Of a DNA stretch of 31,721 nt, positions 7,432-14,525 are shown in pieces. The position numbers and the translations under genes were made by a program. The stretch's first letter is position 1, and every line of letters starts with the position of its first letter. The notes below the pieces were generated by a model. That model was not told the origin of the DNA. It did not search any database and worked only from the letters and a program-made list of their open reading frames with translations. Source of the stretch: Paralcaligenes sp039935015 (GTDB lineage: Bacteria; Pseudomonadota; Gammaproteobacteria; Burkholderiales; Burkholderiaceae_B); contig JBDTLC010000050.1 of the NCBI GenBank assembly GCA_039935015.1, positions 1-31,721 on the forward strand, read 5' to 3'.

Positions 7432-8198
7432 GCCCGCCTGAAGATATGGTGTTACAGGTTGCAGATCTGTCGGCCAAATACGGCAAAGTCACGGCTCTTG
7501 CGGGTGCACGTATTCGTGTGGCGCGGGGCAGCATCGTGACGGTCATTGGTGGTAATGGCGCGGGGAAATCGACCTTGCTCAATTCAATTATGGGCTCGCT
7601 GCCGTTAACAGGGCATTGCACGGGTTCGATTCAATACCTGGGATCCGAGGTGAGCTCCTGGCAGGTGGAGCGGCGTGTGGGAGGCGGTATGTCGCTGGTG
7701 CCCGAGCGGCGCGAGCTATTTGGCAGTATGTCGGTGGAAGATAATTTGCTCTTGGGCGGGTTCAGGCTTTATCGTGCAGGCGTATCTGGCTGGAGGCAGA
7801 AGATCGACGAGGTCTATGATTTGTTCCCGCGCCTGCGCGAGCGCAGGATGCAAGAAGCGGGCACTTTGTCGGGAGGCGAACGGCAAATGCTGGCAGTAGG
7901 GCGCGCGCTGATGGCTCAGCCGCAGTTGCTGATGCTCGACGAGCCCAGCCTGGGGCTGGCGCCGCGTATAGTGCGGGAGATCTTCCAGATTATTTCACGC
8001 TTGCGGCGCATCGGCGTCTCTATCTTGCTGGTTGAACAAAACGCCCGCGCCGCCTTGCAGGTGGCCGATTATGGTTATGTTCTGGAGACCGGCGATGTGG
8101 TGCTTGAAGGTCCTTCTGCCGCGCTGATCGGCAACCCCCGCGTGATTGAAAGCTACCTGGGGCTGGGTCGCACCGATAAGAAACCGGCGGGTGCCTAG
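7428..8198 (+). CDS. livF: LIV-type ABC ATP-binding protein, LivF family (system 1)
   Basis: The protein has 256 residues and starts in the ATGA overlap with the fused permease-ATPase. Walker A is GGNGAGKST with K47 intact, the signature is LSGGERQMLAVGRALM, Walker B is LLMLDEPSLGLAPRI, and the H-loop region is LLVEQNARAALQ. LivF pairs with the LivG domain of the preceding protein to drive uptake with ATP. It is the last gene of system 1. A weak hairpin around its stop codon and a REP-like element follow before the convergent second system. Confidence 0.93.
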   Translation: MSPPEDMVLQVADLSAKYGKVTALAGARIRVARGSIVTVIGGNGAGKSTLLNSIMGSLPLTGHCTGSIQYLGSEVSSWQVERRVGGGMSLVPERRELFGSMSVEDNLLLGGFRLYRAGVSGWRQKIDEVYDLFPRLRERRMQEAGTLSGGERQMLAVGRALMAQPQLLMLDEPSLGLAPRIVREIFQIISRLRRIGVSILLVEQNARAALQVADYGYVLETGDVVLEGPSAALIGNPRVIESYLGLGRTDKKPAGA

Positions 8199-8210
8199 CA
8201 GGCACGTTTT
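8191..8210 (+). terminator. Weak terminator-like hairpin at the end of system 1
   Basis: GTGCC-tagca-GGCAC (8191-8205) spans the livF stop codon TAG and is followed by G and TTTT (8207-8210). The 5-bp stem is short. Together with the REP-like hairpin just downstream it may end transcription. Confidence 0.35.
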
Positions 8211-8234
8211 GTAGCGACAGCCCTTGGGGCTGCC
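8211..8234 (+). repeat. REP-like hairpin, copy 3
   Basis: The head GTAG (8211-8214), one base, then GACAGCCCTTGGGGCTGCC (8216-8234) has the same 19-base palindrome length as the other copies. It forms an inverted pair with copy 4 (8367-8394) across the convergent gap between the two LIV operons, a BIME-like arrangement. Confidence 0.65.
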
Positions 8235-8274
8235 AAGCAACCCAACAGCCTCATTTTTGTCGAATTCCCTAACG

Positions 8275-8340
8275 GTGCTGCGCTGCAGACCGTAACGTCG
8301 CGCTGCAGGTCGAAACGCTGCGCTGGCGGCTTGATTAGGG
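8275..8340. repeat. 20-bp tandem repeat between the two REP-like hairpins
   Basis: CGCTGCAGACCGTAACGTCG (8281-8300) and CGCTGCAGGTCGAAACGCTG (8301-8320) are two 20-base units identical at most positions. A third decayed unit begins CGCTGGCGGCTTGATT (8321). The preceding GGTGCTG keeps the phase. There is no coding potential in this 192-bp convergent gap. Confidence 0.7.
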
Positions 8341-8366
8341 CCGGCTCTGTCTTGTTCAGAATGTGC

Positions 8367-8394
8367 GGCAGCACCCCACAAGAAGCGCCGCTAC
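8367..8394 (-). repeat. REP-like hairpin, copy 4, overlapping the livM stop codon
   Basis: On the minus strand GTTGTAG is followed by one base and a degenerate palindrome beginning GGCGCTTCTTGTGGGGTGC. The TAG inside GTTGTAG (8391-8393) is the livM stop. Most bases of the 27-base clean copy near 2796-2822 are matched. The hairpin arms are more decayed than in the other copies. Confidence 0.6.
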
Positions 8395-9374
8395 AACGTC
8401 GCGTTGGCCTTTTTGGGCCGAAAGCGGTAGAGGATTTCGCCGATGATGCCGCGGCGGAAGGCCATGACGCAGACGATAAAAATCAGGCCAATGACGATGG
8501 TGACCGACTCGCCCAGTACGCGGAACCCAGGCATGCCAGTGGCCTGCGCCAGGAAGCGGCCTAGTTCGCCCACTTTGTTTTCAAGTAGCACCACAATGAA
8601 CGCACCCACAACCGGGCCGGTAAGCGTGCCCAGGCCGCCTATCAGGGTCATTAGGATGACCAGGCCAGACATTTGCCAGGTGGCGTCTGAGAGCGTGGCC
8701 GAGACGAACACCAGAGATTTTGTGGCACCTGCCAGACCGGCAAGCGTAGCGGACAGAACAAAGGCCAGCAACTTGAAATTATCAACGTTGTAGCCCAGCG
8801 AGATGGCGCGGGGCTCGTTTTCACGTATGGCTTTCAGAACCTGACCAAATGGTGAGTTGACGGTGCGCCAGATTAAGGCATAACCCAGGACGAAAATCGC
8901 CAGGACGACATAGTACAGATTGAGATCGTTGCTTAGGTCGAGCCCGAACAGATGGCCTCGGGGTATGCCTTGAAGGCCGTCTTCGCCGCCGGTGAAGTGC
9001 GCCTGTAAAAAGAAAAAGAAAACCATTTGTGCCATGGCTAGCGTAATCATGGCGAAGTAGATGCCGCTACGGCGAATAGCCAGTACGCCCATGATCAGGC
9101 CCATGATGGCTGCTACGGCCGTACCGAATAGCAAACCGCCTGCGGTAGGCCAGCCCCATGTGGCCAGAGACAGGCCGGTGGCGTAGGCTGCTCCACCCAG
9201 GAACGCGGCATGGCCAAATGACAGCAGGCCGGTATAGCCTATAAGAAGGTTGAATGCGCAGGCGAACAAGGCGTAGCACATAACGTTCATGACAAAGATG
9301 GGGTACGCCCCCATCGCTGGCAGCAGTGCAATGATAATGACTGCCAGTGCGTAGCCGATGTATTGACGCTTCAT
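8391..9374 (-). CDS. livM: LIV-type ABC permease, LivM family (system 2)
   Basis: The protein has 327 residues from the ATG at 9372-9374, which overlaps the livH stop as ATGA. A longer frame back to 9461 is rejected because it would run through livH. It has about eight to nine membrane segments, with NLLIGYTGLLSFGHAAFLGG near the start, the ALRR-type loop FGQVLKAIRENEPRAISLGY, and the late segment VILMTLIGGLGTLTGPVVGA. It forms the channel with LivH. It is the last gene of the minus-strand livG-F-K-H-M operon. Its final codons and stop (ACG TTG TAG) fall in the head of a REP-like element, so the C-terminus may have been reshaped by that element. Confidence 0.93.
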   Translation of the reverse strand: MKRQYIGYALAVIIIALLPAMGAYPIFVMNVMCYALFACAFNLLIGYTGLLSFGHAAFLGGAAYATGLSLATWGWPTAGGLLFGTAVAAIMGLIMGVLAIRRSGIYFAMITLAMAQMVFFFFLQAHFTGGEDGLQGIPRGHLFGLDLSNDLNLYYVVLAIFVLGYALIWRTVNSPFGQVLKAIRENEPRAISLGYNVDNFKLLAFVLSATLAGLAGATKSLVFVSATLSDATWQMSGLVILMTLIGGLGTLTGPVVGAFIVVLLENKVGELGRFLAQATGMPGFRVLGESVTIVIGLIFIVCVMAFRRGIIGEILYRFRPKKANATL

Positions 9375-10258
9375 TTTTCTTTCCCGAATAAGCCGGCTGG
9401 GCGCACCAACAAAACGATGATCATAATAATAAATACCACTGTGTTCGAGGCCTCTGGCCATAACACTTTGGTGAACCCTTCTATGACACCCAGTCCAAGG
9501 CCGGTAACGATCGAGCCCAGTATGGACCCCATGCCACCGATGACCACGACCGCAAACACGACGATGATGAGGTTCGAGCCCATAAGCGGCGACACTTGCA
9601 GGATGGGTGCAGCTAGCACTCCTGCAAAGCCCGCCAGGCCCACGCCAAACCCAAAAGTGAGCGTGATCATTAGCGGAACGTTCACCCCAAAGGCTTCCAC
9701 GAGTTTTGGATTCTCGGTTCCGGCTCGTAATAAAGCGCCAAGGCTGGTTTTTTCGATTATGAACCAGGTGGCAAGGCAGACAATGATGGAGGCTACGACG
9801 ACCCAGCCGCGATAGATGGGCAGGTACATAAAACCAAGGTTGACGGCGCCTCCCAAAAGCGCGGGTGTGGAGTAGGGTTGCCCGGACACGCCATATAGGC
9901 TGCGAAACAGGCCTTCAATGAGCAAGACCAGCCCGAAGGTGAGCAAGAGGCCGTACAACGGGTCGAGCTTGTACAAATGTTTGAGTAGCAAGCGTTCGAC
10001 GATAATACCGAAAATTCCGACCACAATGGGCGACAAGATCAGCATGACCCAGTAGTTGAGTCCGAAATATTGCAGGCCCATCCATGCAACGAAGGCGCCC
10101 AGCATATAGAAGGCGCCGTGTGCGAAATTGATGACGTTGAGCAGACCGAATATTACTGCGAGACCTAAAGAAAGCACTGCATAGAATGAGCCGTTCACCA
10201 AGCCCAGCAATAGCTGACCCATTAGTGCTTGAATAGGCATTCCGAAAATTTCAGTCAT
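9371..10258 (-). CDS. livH: LIV-type ABC permease, LivH family (system 2)
   Basis: The protein has 295 residues, the usual LivH length, with about eight membrane segments. Typical motifs are LLLGLVNGSFYAVLSLGLAV, VINFAHGAFYMLGAFVAW, a coupling loop around LGALLRAGTENPKLVEAFGV, and VVVIGGMGSILGSIVTGL. The ATG at 10258 has little ribosome-site sequence; a second ATG 18 bases downstream is preceded by CGGA and is possible. It follows livK after a 95-bp gap containing a strong terminator-like hairpin, so it is probably expressed below livK. It overlaps livM by 4 bases. Confidence 0.93.
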   Translation of the reverse strand: MTEIFGMPIQALMGQLLLGLVNGSFYAVLSLGLAVIFGLLNVINFAHGAFYMLGAFVAWMGLQYFGLNYWVMLILSPIVVGIFGIIVERLLLKHLYKLDPLYGLLLTFGLVLLIEGLFRSLYGVSGQPYSTPALLGGAVNLGFMYLPIYRGWVVVASIIVCLATWFIIEKTSLGALLRAGTENPKLVEAFGVNVPLMITLTFGFGVGLAGFAGVLAAPILQVSPLMGSNLIIVVFAVVVIGGMGSILGSIVTGLGLGVIEGFTKVLWPEASNTVVFIIMIIVLLVRPAGLFGKEK

Positions 10259-10293
10259 ATTTGTTGAAAATCCATGACAAAATGTAGTGTGCT

Positions 10294-10350
10294 TCAGGTA
10301 ATAAAAGACCTGCAGCCCGCCAGGCAGGTCGCAGATCTTTTATTACCTGA
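10294..10350 (-). terminator. Terminator or attenuator between livK and livH
   Basis: Read on the minus strand, GACCTGC-10 nt-GCAGGTC (10307-10330) is followed directly by TTTTATT, a good intrinsic terminator. It sits inside a longer perfect 15-bp stem, TCAGGTAATAAAAGA (10294-10308) against TCTTTTATTACCTGA (10336-10350). The two stems share bases, so they are alternative or partly exclusive folds. It follows the livK stop by 3 bases and precedes livH by about 35, suiting partial read-through. Confidence 0.75.
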
Positions 10351-10353
10351 GTT

Positions 10354-11565
10354 TTATTTTTTGACTAATTTGCAGGTCGAATCAGCTAACGAAGTATAGA
10401 CCTCGTTGCCGGGCAAGGTTTTAACCAGCTTAACGTAATCCCAAGGCGCCTTGGATTCGGCCGGTGTTTTGACCTGCATTAAATACATGTCATGGATCAT
10501 GCGGCCGTCTTCGCGAACATACCCGTTCGTCGCAAAAAAGTCGTTGATTTTGTTGGATTTGACCCACTTCATGATGGTGTCTGCGTCATCGGTACCGGTT
10601 GCCTTGACGGCTTTCAGGTAGAAGGCCACGCTTGAGTAGTCGCCTGCCTGCAGGTACGAAGGCATGCGTTTATGTTGGTCAAAGAAACGCTTGGCCCATT
10701 TGCGTGACGCATCGTCTTTGTTCCAGTACCAGGCGCTGGTCAGATACAGGCCCTGAGTCGCTTCCAGGCCTAGGGCATGGATATCATTGATAAACACCAG
10801 CAAACCAGCAAGCTTCATGGTTTTGGTAATACCAAATTCTTTGGCGGCCTTGACCGAATTAATGAAGTCGCCCCCGGCATTGGCTAGAGCGAGAACTTTT
10901 GCTTTGGATGCTTGCGCCTGAAGCAGGAACGAGGAGAAGTCGGTGGCGCCAAGTGGCACGTTAACGCTACCCACGACCTTGCCGCCAGCGGCTTCGACGA
11001 CTTTGGTGGCGTCACGCTGAAGCGAATGACCAAATGCGTAGTCGGCCGTCAGGAAGTACCAAGTGTTGCCGCCCTGCTTCACCATGGGGGTGGCTGTTCC
11101 GCGCGCCAGCGCGACGGTGTCGTAGGCGTAATGAACGGTGTAAGGGGTGCACTGCGAATTGGTCAGGTTGGACGAGCCGGGTCCGATGGCAAAGAACGGT
11201 TTGTGTTTTTCGGCCGCCACGGCAGCCATGGCCAGATTCACGCCCGAGTTGGTGCCGCCCACCAGCATGTCGAGATGCTGTTCATCGAACCATTGGCGTG
11301 CACGGGCCGAACCCACGTCGGCCTTGTTCTGGTGATCGGCGACCAGCAGTTCAATTTTTTTACCGTCGATCTTACCGCCCGCATCGGCGATGGCCATGCG
11401 AATGGCGTCGGCGCCGGCCTTGCCGTCGATGTCGGAATAGACGCCTGACATGTCGGTAATAAAGCCGATACGGATGACGTTATCGGAAATCCCCGCAGCG
11501 TGACTTAGCCCGGTAAAGCTTAGCCCGGCTACGGCGAGGGCTGCGGATAGTGTGCGCAGTTTCAT
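10354..11565 (-). CDS. livK: LIV-type ABC transporter periplasmic binding protein (system 2)
   Basis: The protein has 403 residues; the ATG is preceded by AGGAG. The signal peptide is MKLRTLSAALAVAGLSFTGLSHA with cleavage near residue 23. The mature type 1 binding fold shows VIRIGFITDMSGVYSDIDG, GKIDGKKIELLVADHQNKAD, LDMLVGGTNSGVNLAMAAVA and WYFLTADYAFGHSLQRDA. Cysteines in the NSQCTPYT segment and near the C-terminus (STCKLVKK) could form a disulfide. It is only modestly similar to the system 1 binding protein, so the ligands probably differ. Relatives are often annotated as branched-chain amino acid or amide/urea-type binding proteins; the ligand is unknown. It lies mid-operon after livF, with a hairpin right after its stop. 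Confidence 0.9.
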   Translation of the reverse strand: MKLRTLSAALAVAGLSFTGLSHAAGISDNVIRIGFITDMSGVYSDIDGKAGADAIRMAIADAGGKIDGKKIELLVADHQNKADVGSARARQWFDEQHLDMLVGGTNSGVNLAMAAVAAEKHKPFFAIGPGSSNLTNSQCTPYTVHYAYDTVALARGTATPMVKQGGNTWYFLTADYAFGHSLQRDATKVVEAAGGKVVGSVNVPLGATDFSSFLLQAQASKAKVLALANAGGDFINSVKAAKEFGITKTMKLAGLLVFINDIHALGLEATQGLYLTSAWYWNKDDASRKWAKRFFDQHKRMPSYLQAGDYSSVAFYLKAVKATGTDDADTIMKWVKSNKINDFFATNGYVREDGRMIHDMYLMQVKTPAESKAPWDYVKLVKTLPGNEVYTSLADSTCKLVKK

Positions 11566-11615
11566 TAATGGCTCTCCTTGTGTGGTTTACCGGGTGCTCC
11601 GGCAGAAATAGGTGT

Positions 11616-12329
11616 TTAAACGCCGAGCAGCGTATTAAGCACTTCTTGCTTGGCTGGTAATTCAGCCGCGCTAAATTGTTCCACGATCTGGCCGTGCTCC
11701 ATAACGTAAAAGCGGTCGGCAAGCGGTGCCGCAAAGCGGAAATTTTGTTCGACCATAATAATGGTATAGCCCTTGGCCTTGAGCGTTGTGATCATGTGTG
11801 CGAGTGCCTGTACGATAACAGGCGCCAGGCCTTCGGAAATTTCGTCGAGCAGCAGCATGCTGGCGCCAGTGCGCAGAATGCGGGCAACGGCCAGCATTTG
11901 CTGTTCGCCACCTGAAAGCCGTGTACCGGGCGATTGCTTGCGCTCTTGCAAGTTGGGAAACATTTCGTAGATCTCGGCCAGCGACATCCCACCGCCCAGC
12001 GCATCTCCGACTGTGGGGGGCAGCAGCAGATTTTCCTCGCACGAAAGACCGGCAAATATGCCGCGCTCTTCGGGGCAATAGCCGATACCGAGATGGGCAA
12101 TTTTGTACGTGGGCAGGTGAATGGATTCGGTGCCGTGGATGCGGACGGAGCCTTGGCGCGAACCGGTCAGGCCGAGCATGGCGCGCAGCGTGGTCGTACG
12201 TCCGGACCCGTTGCGGCCCAGCAGGGTGACGACTTCGCCTTGGCCTACAGTAAAATTTACGCCATGCAGAACATGGGATTCGCCATACCACGCCTGCAGA
12301 TCGGAAACTTCGAGTGCGTGGGTACTCAT
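11616..12329 (-). CDS. livF: LIV-type ABC ATP-binding protein, LivF family (system 2), Walker A Lys to Arg
   Basis: The protein has 237 residues, the normal LivF length. It starts in an ATGA overlap with livG. The signature LSGGEQQMLAVARIL (138-152), Walker B MLLLDEISEGLAP (158-170) and H-loop MVEQNFRFAAPL are intact. The Walker A reads GRNGSGRTT, so the usual catalytic lysine is R44 (codon CGT). In LIV dimers this site pairs with the LivG signature, which here is the deviant LPYGR, so this composite site may be weak while the other (LivG K44 with LivF LSGGE) is canonical. The frame is otherwise clean, so the gene is not obviously broken. Confidence 0.92.
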   Translation of the reverse strand: MSTHALEVSDLQAWYGESHVLHGVNFTVGQGEVVTLLGRNGSGRTTTLRAMLGLTGSRQGSVRIHGTESIHLPTYKIAHLGIGYCPEERGIFAGLSCEENLLLPPTVGDALGGGMSLAEIYEMFPNLQERKQSPGTRLSGGEQQMLAVARILRTGASMLLLDEISEGLAPVIVQALAHMITTLKAKGYTIIMVEQNFRFAAPLADRFYVMEHGQIVEQFSAAELPAKQEVLNTLLGV

Positions 12330-13099
12330 GCCTGGGCTCCTTCGAGCTCGCCTGTGGTCGTGCCCATATAGGCTTGCATGACGGCGGCATCGTGTGAGAC
12401 TTCTTGATAGCTTCCTTCGGCCAGCACTGCGCCACGCGCCAGAACGGTAATTTTGTCAGCAATGGAAGCGACGACATTCATATTGTGTTCGACCATAAGA
12501 ATAGTGCGCCCGACACTGACCTTCTTGATGAGTTGTGTGACGCGGTCAACATCTTCGTGGCCCATACCTTGCGTGGGTTCGTCGAGCAGCATCAGTTCGG
12601 GTTCCATGGCTAGCGTGGTGGCAATTTCGAGCGCGCGTTTGCGGCCGTATGGAAGGTTGACGGTCAGCTCGTTGGCGTATTGGGCCAGGTCGACCTGATC
12701 GAGTAGCGCCATGGCCTGATCGTTCAGGCGATCGAGGCTACGGTCGCTGCGCCAGAAGTGAAACGACAGGCCAGTTGATCGCTGCAAGCCGATGCGCACG
12801 TTCTCGAGCAAAGTAAGTTGCGGGAATACCGCGGAAATCTGGAACGAACGAATGATGCCGCGGCGCGCGATCTGTGCAGGATGCTCGTGCGTGATTTCGA
12901 CATCGGAGAAAATGATTTTGCCCGATGTGGGGGTAAGAAATTTGGTTAGCAGGTTGAAACACGTAGTTTTGCCTGCGCCATTGGGGCCAATAAGCGCGTG
13001 GATATGACCGCGCTTTACTTGCAGATTAACGTCGCTTACCGCGACAAAGCCCCGAAATTCTTTAACCAGATTTTTGGTTTCTAGAATGTATTCGCTCAT
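12326..13099 (-). CDS. livG: LIV-type ABC ATP-binding protein, LivG family (system 2)
   Basis: The protein has 257 residues. Walker A is GPNGAGKTT with K44, the LivG-type signature region is NLPYGRKRALEIATTLAM (148-165), Walker B is LMLLDEPTQGMG (169-180), and the H-loop is MVEHNMNVVASIAD. It powers uptake together with LivF. It is the first gene of the livGFKHM operon, starting 100 bases after the nth stop on the same strand. The promoter should lie in that gap unless transcription reads through from rsxB-nth; no convincing promoter boxes were found. Confidence 0.93.
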   Translation of the reverse strand: MSEYILETKNLVKEFRGFVAVSDVNLQVKRGHIHALIGPNGAGKTTCFNLLTKFLTPTSGKIIFSDVEITHEHPAQIARRGIIRSFQISAVFPQLTLLENVRIGLQRSTGLSFHFWRSDRSLDRLNDQAMALLDQVDLAQYANELTVNLPYGRKRALEIATTLAMEPELMLLDEPTQGMGHEDVDRVTQLIKKVSVGRTILMVEHNMNVVASIADKITVLARGAVLAEGSYQEVSHDAAVMQAYMGTTTGELEGAQA

Positions 13100-13171
13100 A
13101 CCCGCCAGTTTTGTTGAAAGCTGTTTTTAGATAGCTGCAAGTATGCAGCGGCCTTAGGCAAAACACCATGC

Positions 13172-13199
13172 GGGTTTTACATAGGATTATGGAAAACCC
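13172..13199 (-). terminator. Hairpin just after nth
   Basis: GGGTTTT (13172-13178) and AAAACCC (13193-13199) form a 7-bp stem with a 14-base loop ending one base before the nth stop codon. It lacks a following U-tract on the minus strand, so it is a weak terminator candidate. Confidence 0.3.
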
Positions 13200-13835
13200 C
13201 TAAGCAGGAGTTTTGTTTTTGTAGTCGCACAGGTCGGCAATGCCGCATTGCGGGCACCTTGGCTTGCGGGCTATGCAAATGTACCGGCCGTGCAAAATCA
13301 GCCAGTGATGGGCGTTCGCAAGATAGGCTGGCGGCACCACCCGTTGCAGCTTGAGTTCAACCTCGAGCACATTTTTGCCTGGTGCCAAGCCAGTGCGGTT
13401 GGCGACCCGGAAAATATGGGTATCGACGGCAATCGTAGGCTCGCCGAAAGCCGTGTTGAGTACGACATTGGCGGTCTTGCGTCCTACCCCGGGCAGGGCT
13501 TGGAGCGCGGCACGATCATGGGGTACTTTACCGTCGTGTTGTTCCAGCAGGATTTGACAGGTTTTGATGACGTTGCTGGCCTTGGTGCGATAGAGGCCTA
13601 TTGTTTTGATCTGCTCGCTTAACCCCTCTTGTCCGAGTGCAAGCAAGCTGGCAGGTGTGCCATGATCAGGGAAAAATCGTTGTGTGGCTAAATTGACTGA
13701 TTTGTCAGTGGCCTGCGCCGAGAGCATGACCGCAATCAGAAGTTGAAACGTGGTGTCATAGCGCAGCTCGGTGGTGGGTTCTGGGTTGGCCGCCTGCAGC
13801 CGCGCGAAAATTTCGGCGCGTTTGGTGGCGTTCAT
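13200..13835 (-). CDS. nth: Endonuclease III, DNA glycosylase/AP lyase
   Basis: The protein has 211 residues, the same length and residue numbering as the E. coli enzyme. The helix-hairpin-helix is LPGVGRKTANVV with catalytic K120, and catalytic D138 is in VDTHIFRVANR. The C-terminal 4Fe-4S cluster cysteines C187, C194, C197 and C203 have the exact C-x6-C-x2-C-x5-C spacing. It removes oxidised pyrimidines from DNA and nicks the abasic site. It starts in an ATGA overlap with rsxB, so the two are co-translated; rsxB-nth pairs are a familiar arrangement in proteobacteria. Confidence 0.97.
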   Translation of the reverse strand: MNATKRAEIFARLQAANPEPTTELRYDTTFQLLIAVMLSAQATDKSVNLATQRFFPDHGTPASLLALGQEGLSEQIKTIGLYRTKASNVIKTCQILLEQHDGKVPHDRAALQALPGVGRKTANVVLNTAFGEPTIAVDTHIFRVANRTGLAPGKNVLEVELKLQRVVPPAYLANAHHWLILHGRYICIARKPRCPQCGIADLCDYKNKTPA

Positions 13836-14467
13836 GAAGCGACCTTGTTGCGGCGAGCCCGTGCACGGGCCAGTACGTCGGCGATGAGTCGTTGTTTGGC
13901 GGGGGCGTCGTTTTCCGCGGCCTTTGCCAGTTTGGCCTTATTGGCGAGATTTCTGGCTGCCAGCGCCGAGTTTTCATGGTGCAGGGCAGTCAGGCGAGAC
14001 TGGCGCCGCTGGTAGTGAGTGCGGGCTGAGCCTGCCAGCGCTGGCGTCCAGTCGTGGTCGGCGGCGACCATGGTGATGCAGTCCACAGGGCAAGGCGCTA
14101 CGCACAGGTCGCAGCCCGTGCACAGGTCGGCGATGACGGTATGCATCTGTTTATTGGCGCCTACGATGGCATCGACCGGGCAGGCCTGGATACACAGTGT
14201 GCAGCCTATGCAGTGGGCTTCGTCGATGATCGCCACTTGAAGTGGTTGATGCGCGCCGCAATCGGGATCTAGCGGGGTGATGGGCCGGTCGAGCAACTCA
14301 GCTAGCGCCGCGATGCCCTGGGCGCCGCCCGGCGGACAACGATTAATGGCTTCGTGGCCCTGCGCCATCGCCTCGGCGTAAGGGCGGCAGGCATCGTAGC
14401 CGCACTTGGTGCATTGGGTTTGCGGCAGAAGGGCGTCGATAAGGTCAGTGAGTGGCAAGGCAGACAT
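13832..14467 (-). CDS. rsxB: RsxB/RnfB-type ferredoxin, soluble form
   Basis: The protein has 211 residues. An N-terminal 4Fe-4S domain (C19, C22, C27, C44; CTKCGYDACRPYAEAMA and NRCPPGG) is followed by two bacterial ferredoxin clusters, C86/C89/C92/C96 (CIGCTLCIQACPVDAI) and C116/C119/C122/C126 (CTGCDLCVAPCPVDCI). The C-terminal 70 residues are basic, helical and coiled-coil-like. Enteric RsxB has an N-terminal membrane helix, which is absent here, and no other rsx/rnf gene is in the window. It probably serves as a soluble electron carrier, perhaps in Fe-S maintenance of its partner Nth, but that link rests on gene coupling only. Confidence 0.9.
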   Translation of the reverse strand: MSALPLTDLIDALLPQTQCTKCGYDACRPYAEAMAQGHEAINRCPPGGAQGIAALAELLDRPITPLDPDCGAHQPLQVAIIDEAHCIGCTLCIQACPVDAIVGANKQMHTVIADLCTGCDLCVAPCPVDCITMVAADHDWTPALAGSARTHYQRRQSRLTALHHENSALAARNLANKAKLAKAAENDAPAKQRLIADVLARARARRNKVAS

Positions 14468-14474
14468 AAAATGA

Positions 14475-14502
14475 AATCAGGAGCCGCGAAAGGCTCCTGA
14501 TT
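14475..14502 (-). terminator. Strong terminator hairpin between phaZ and rsxB
   Basis: AATCAGGAGCC-gcgaaa-GGCTCCTGATT forms a perfect 11-bp stem (14475-14485 and 14492-14502). On the minus strand it is followed by TCATTTTAT, so it fits a terminator for phaZ. Its loop region CGCGAAAGG (14485-14493) is also complementary to CCTTTCGCG (14512-14520), allowing a competing fold. The rsxB start is 8 bases beyond, so it may also sit in the rsxB leader. Confidence 0.7.
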
Positions 14503-14525
14503 AGTTGCGACCCTTTCGCGAGCGA

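Noticed and set aside
9375..9461. Upstream extension of livM
   Set aside because: It would translate livH sequence in another frame; the ATGA overlap at 9371-9374 gives the family-like start.
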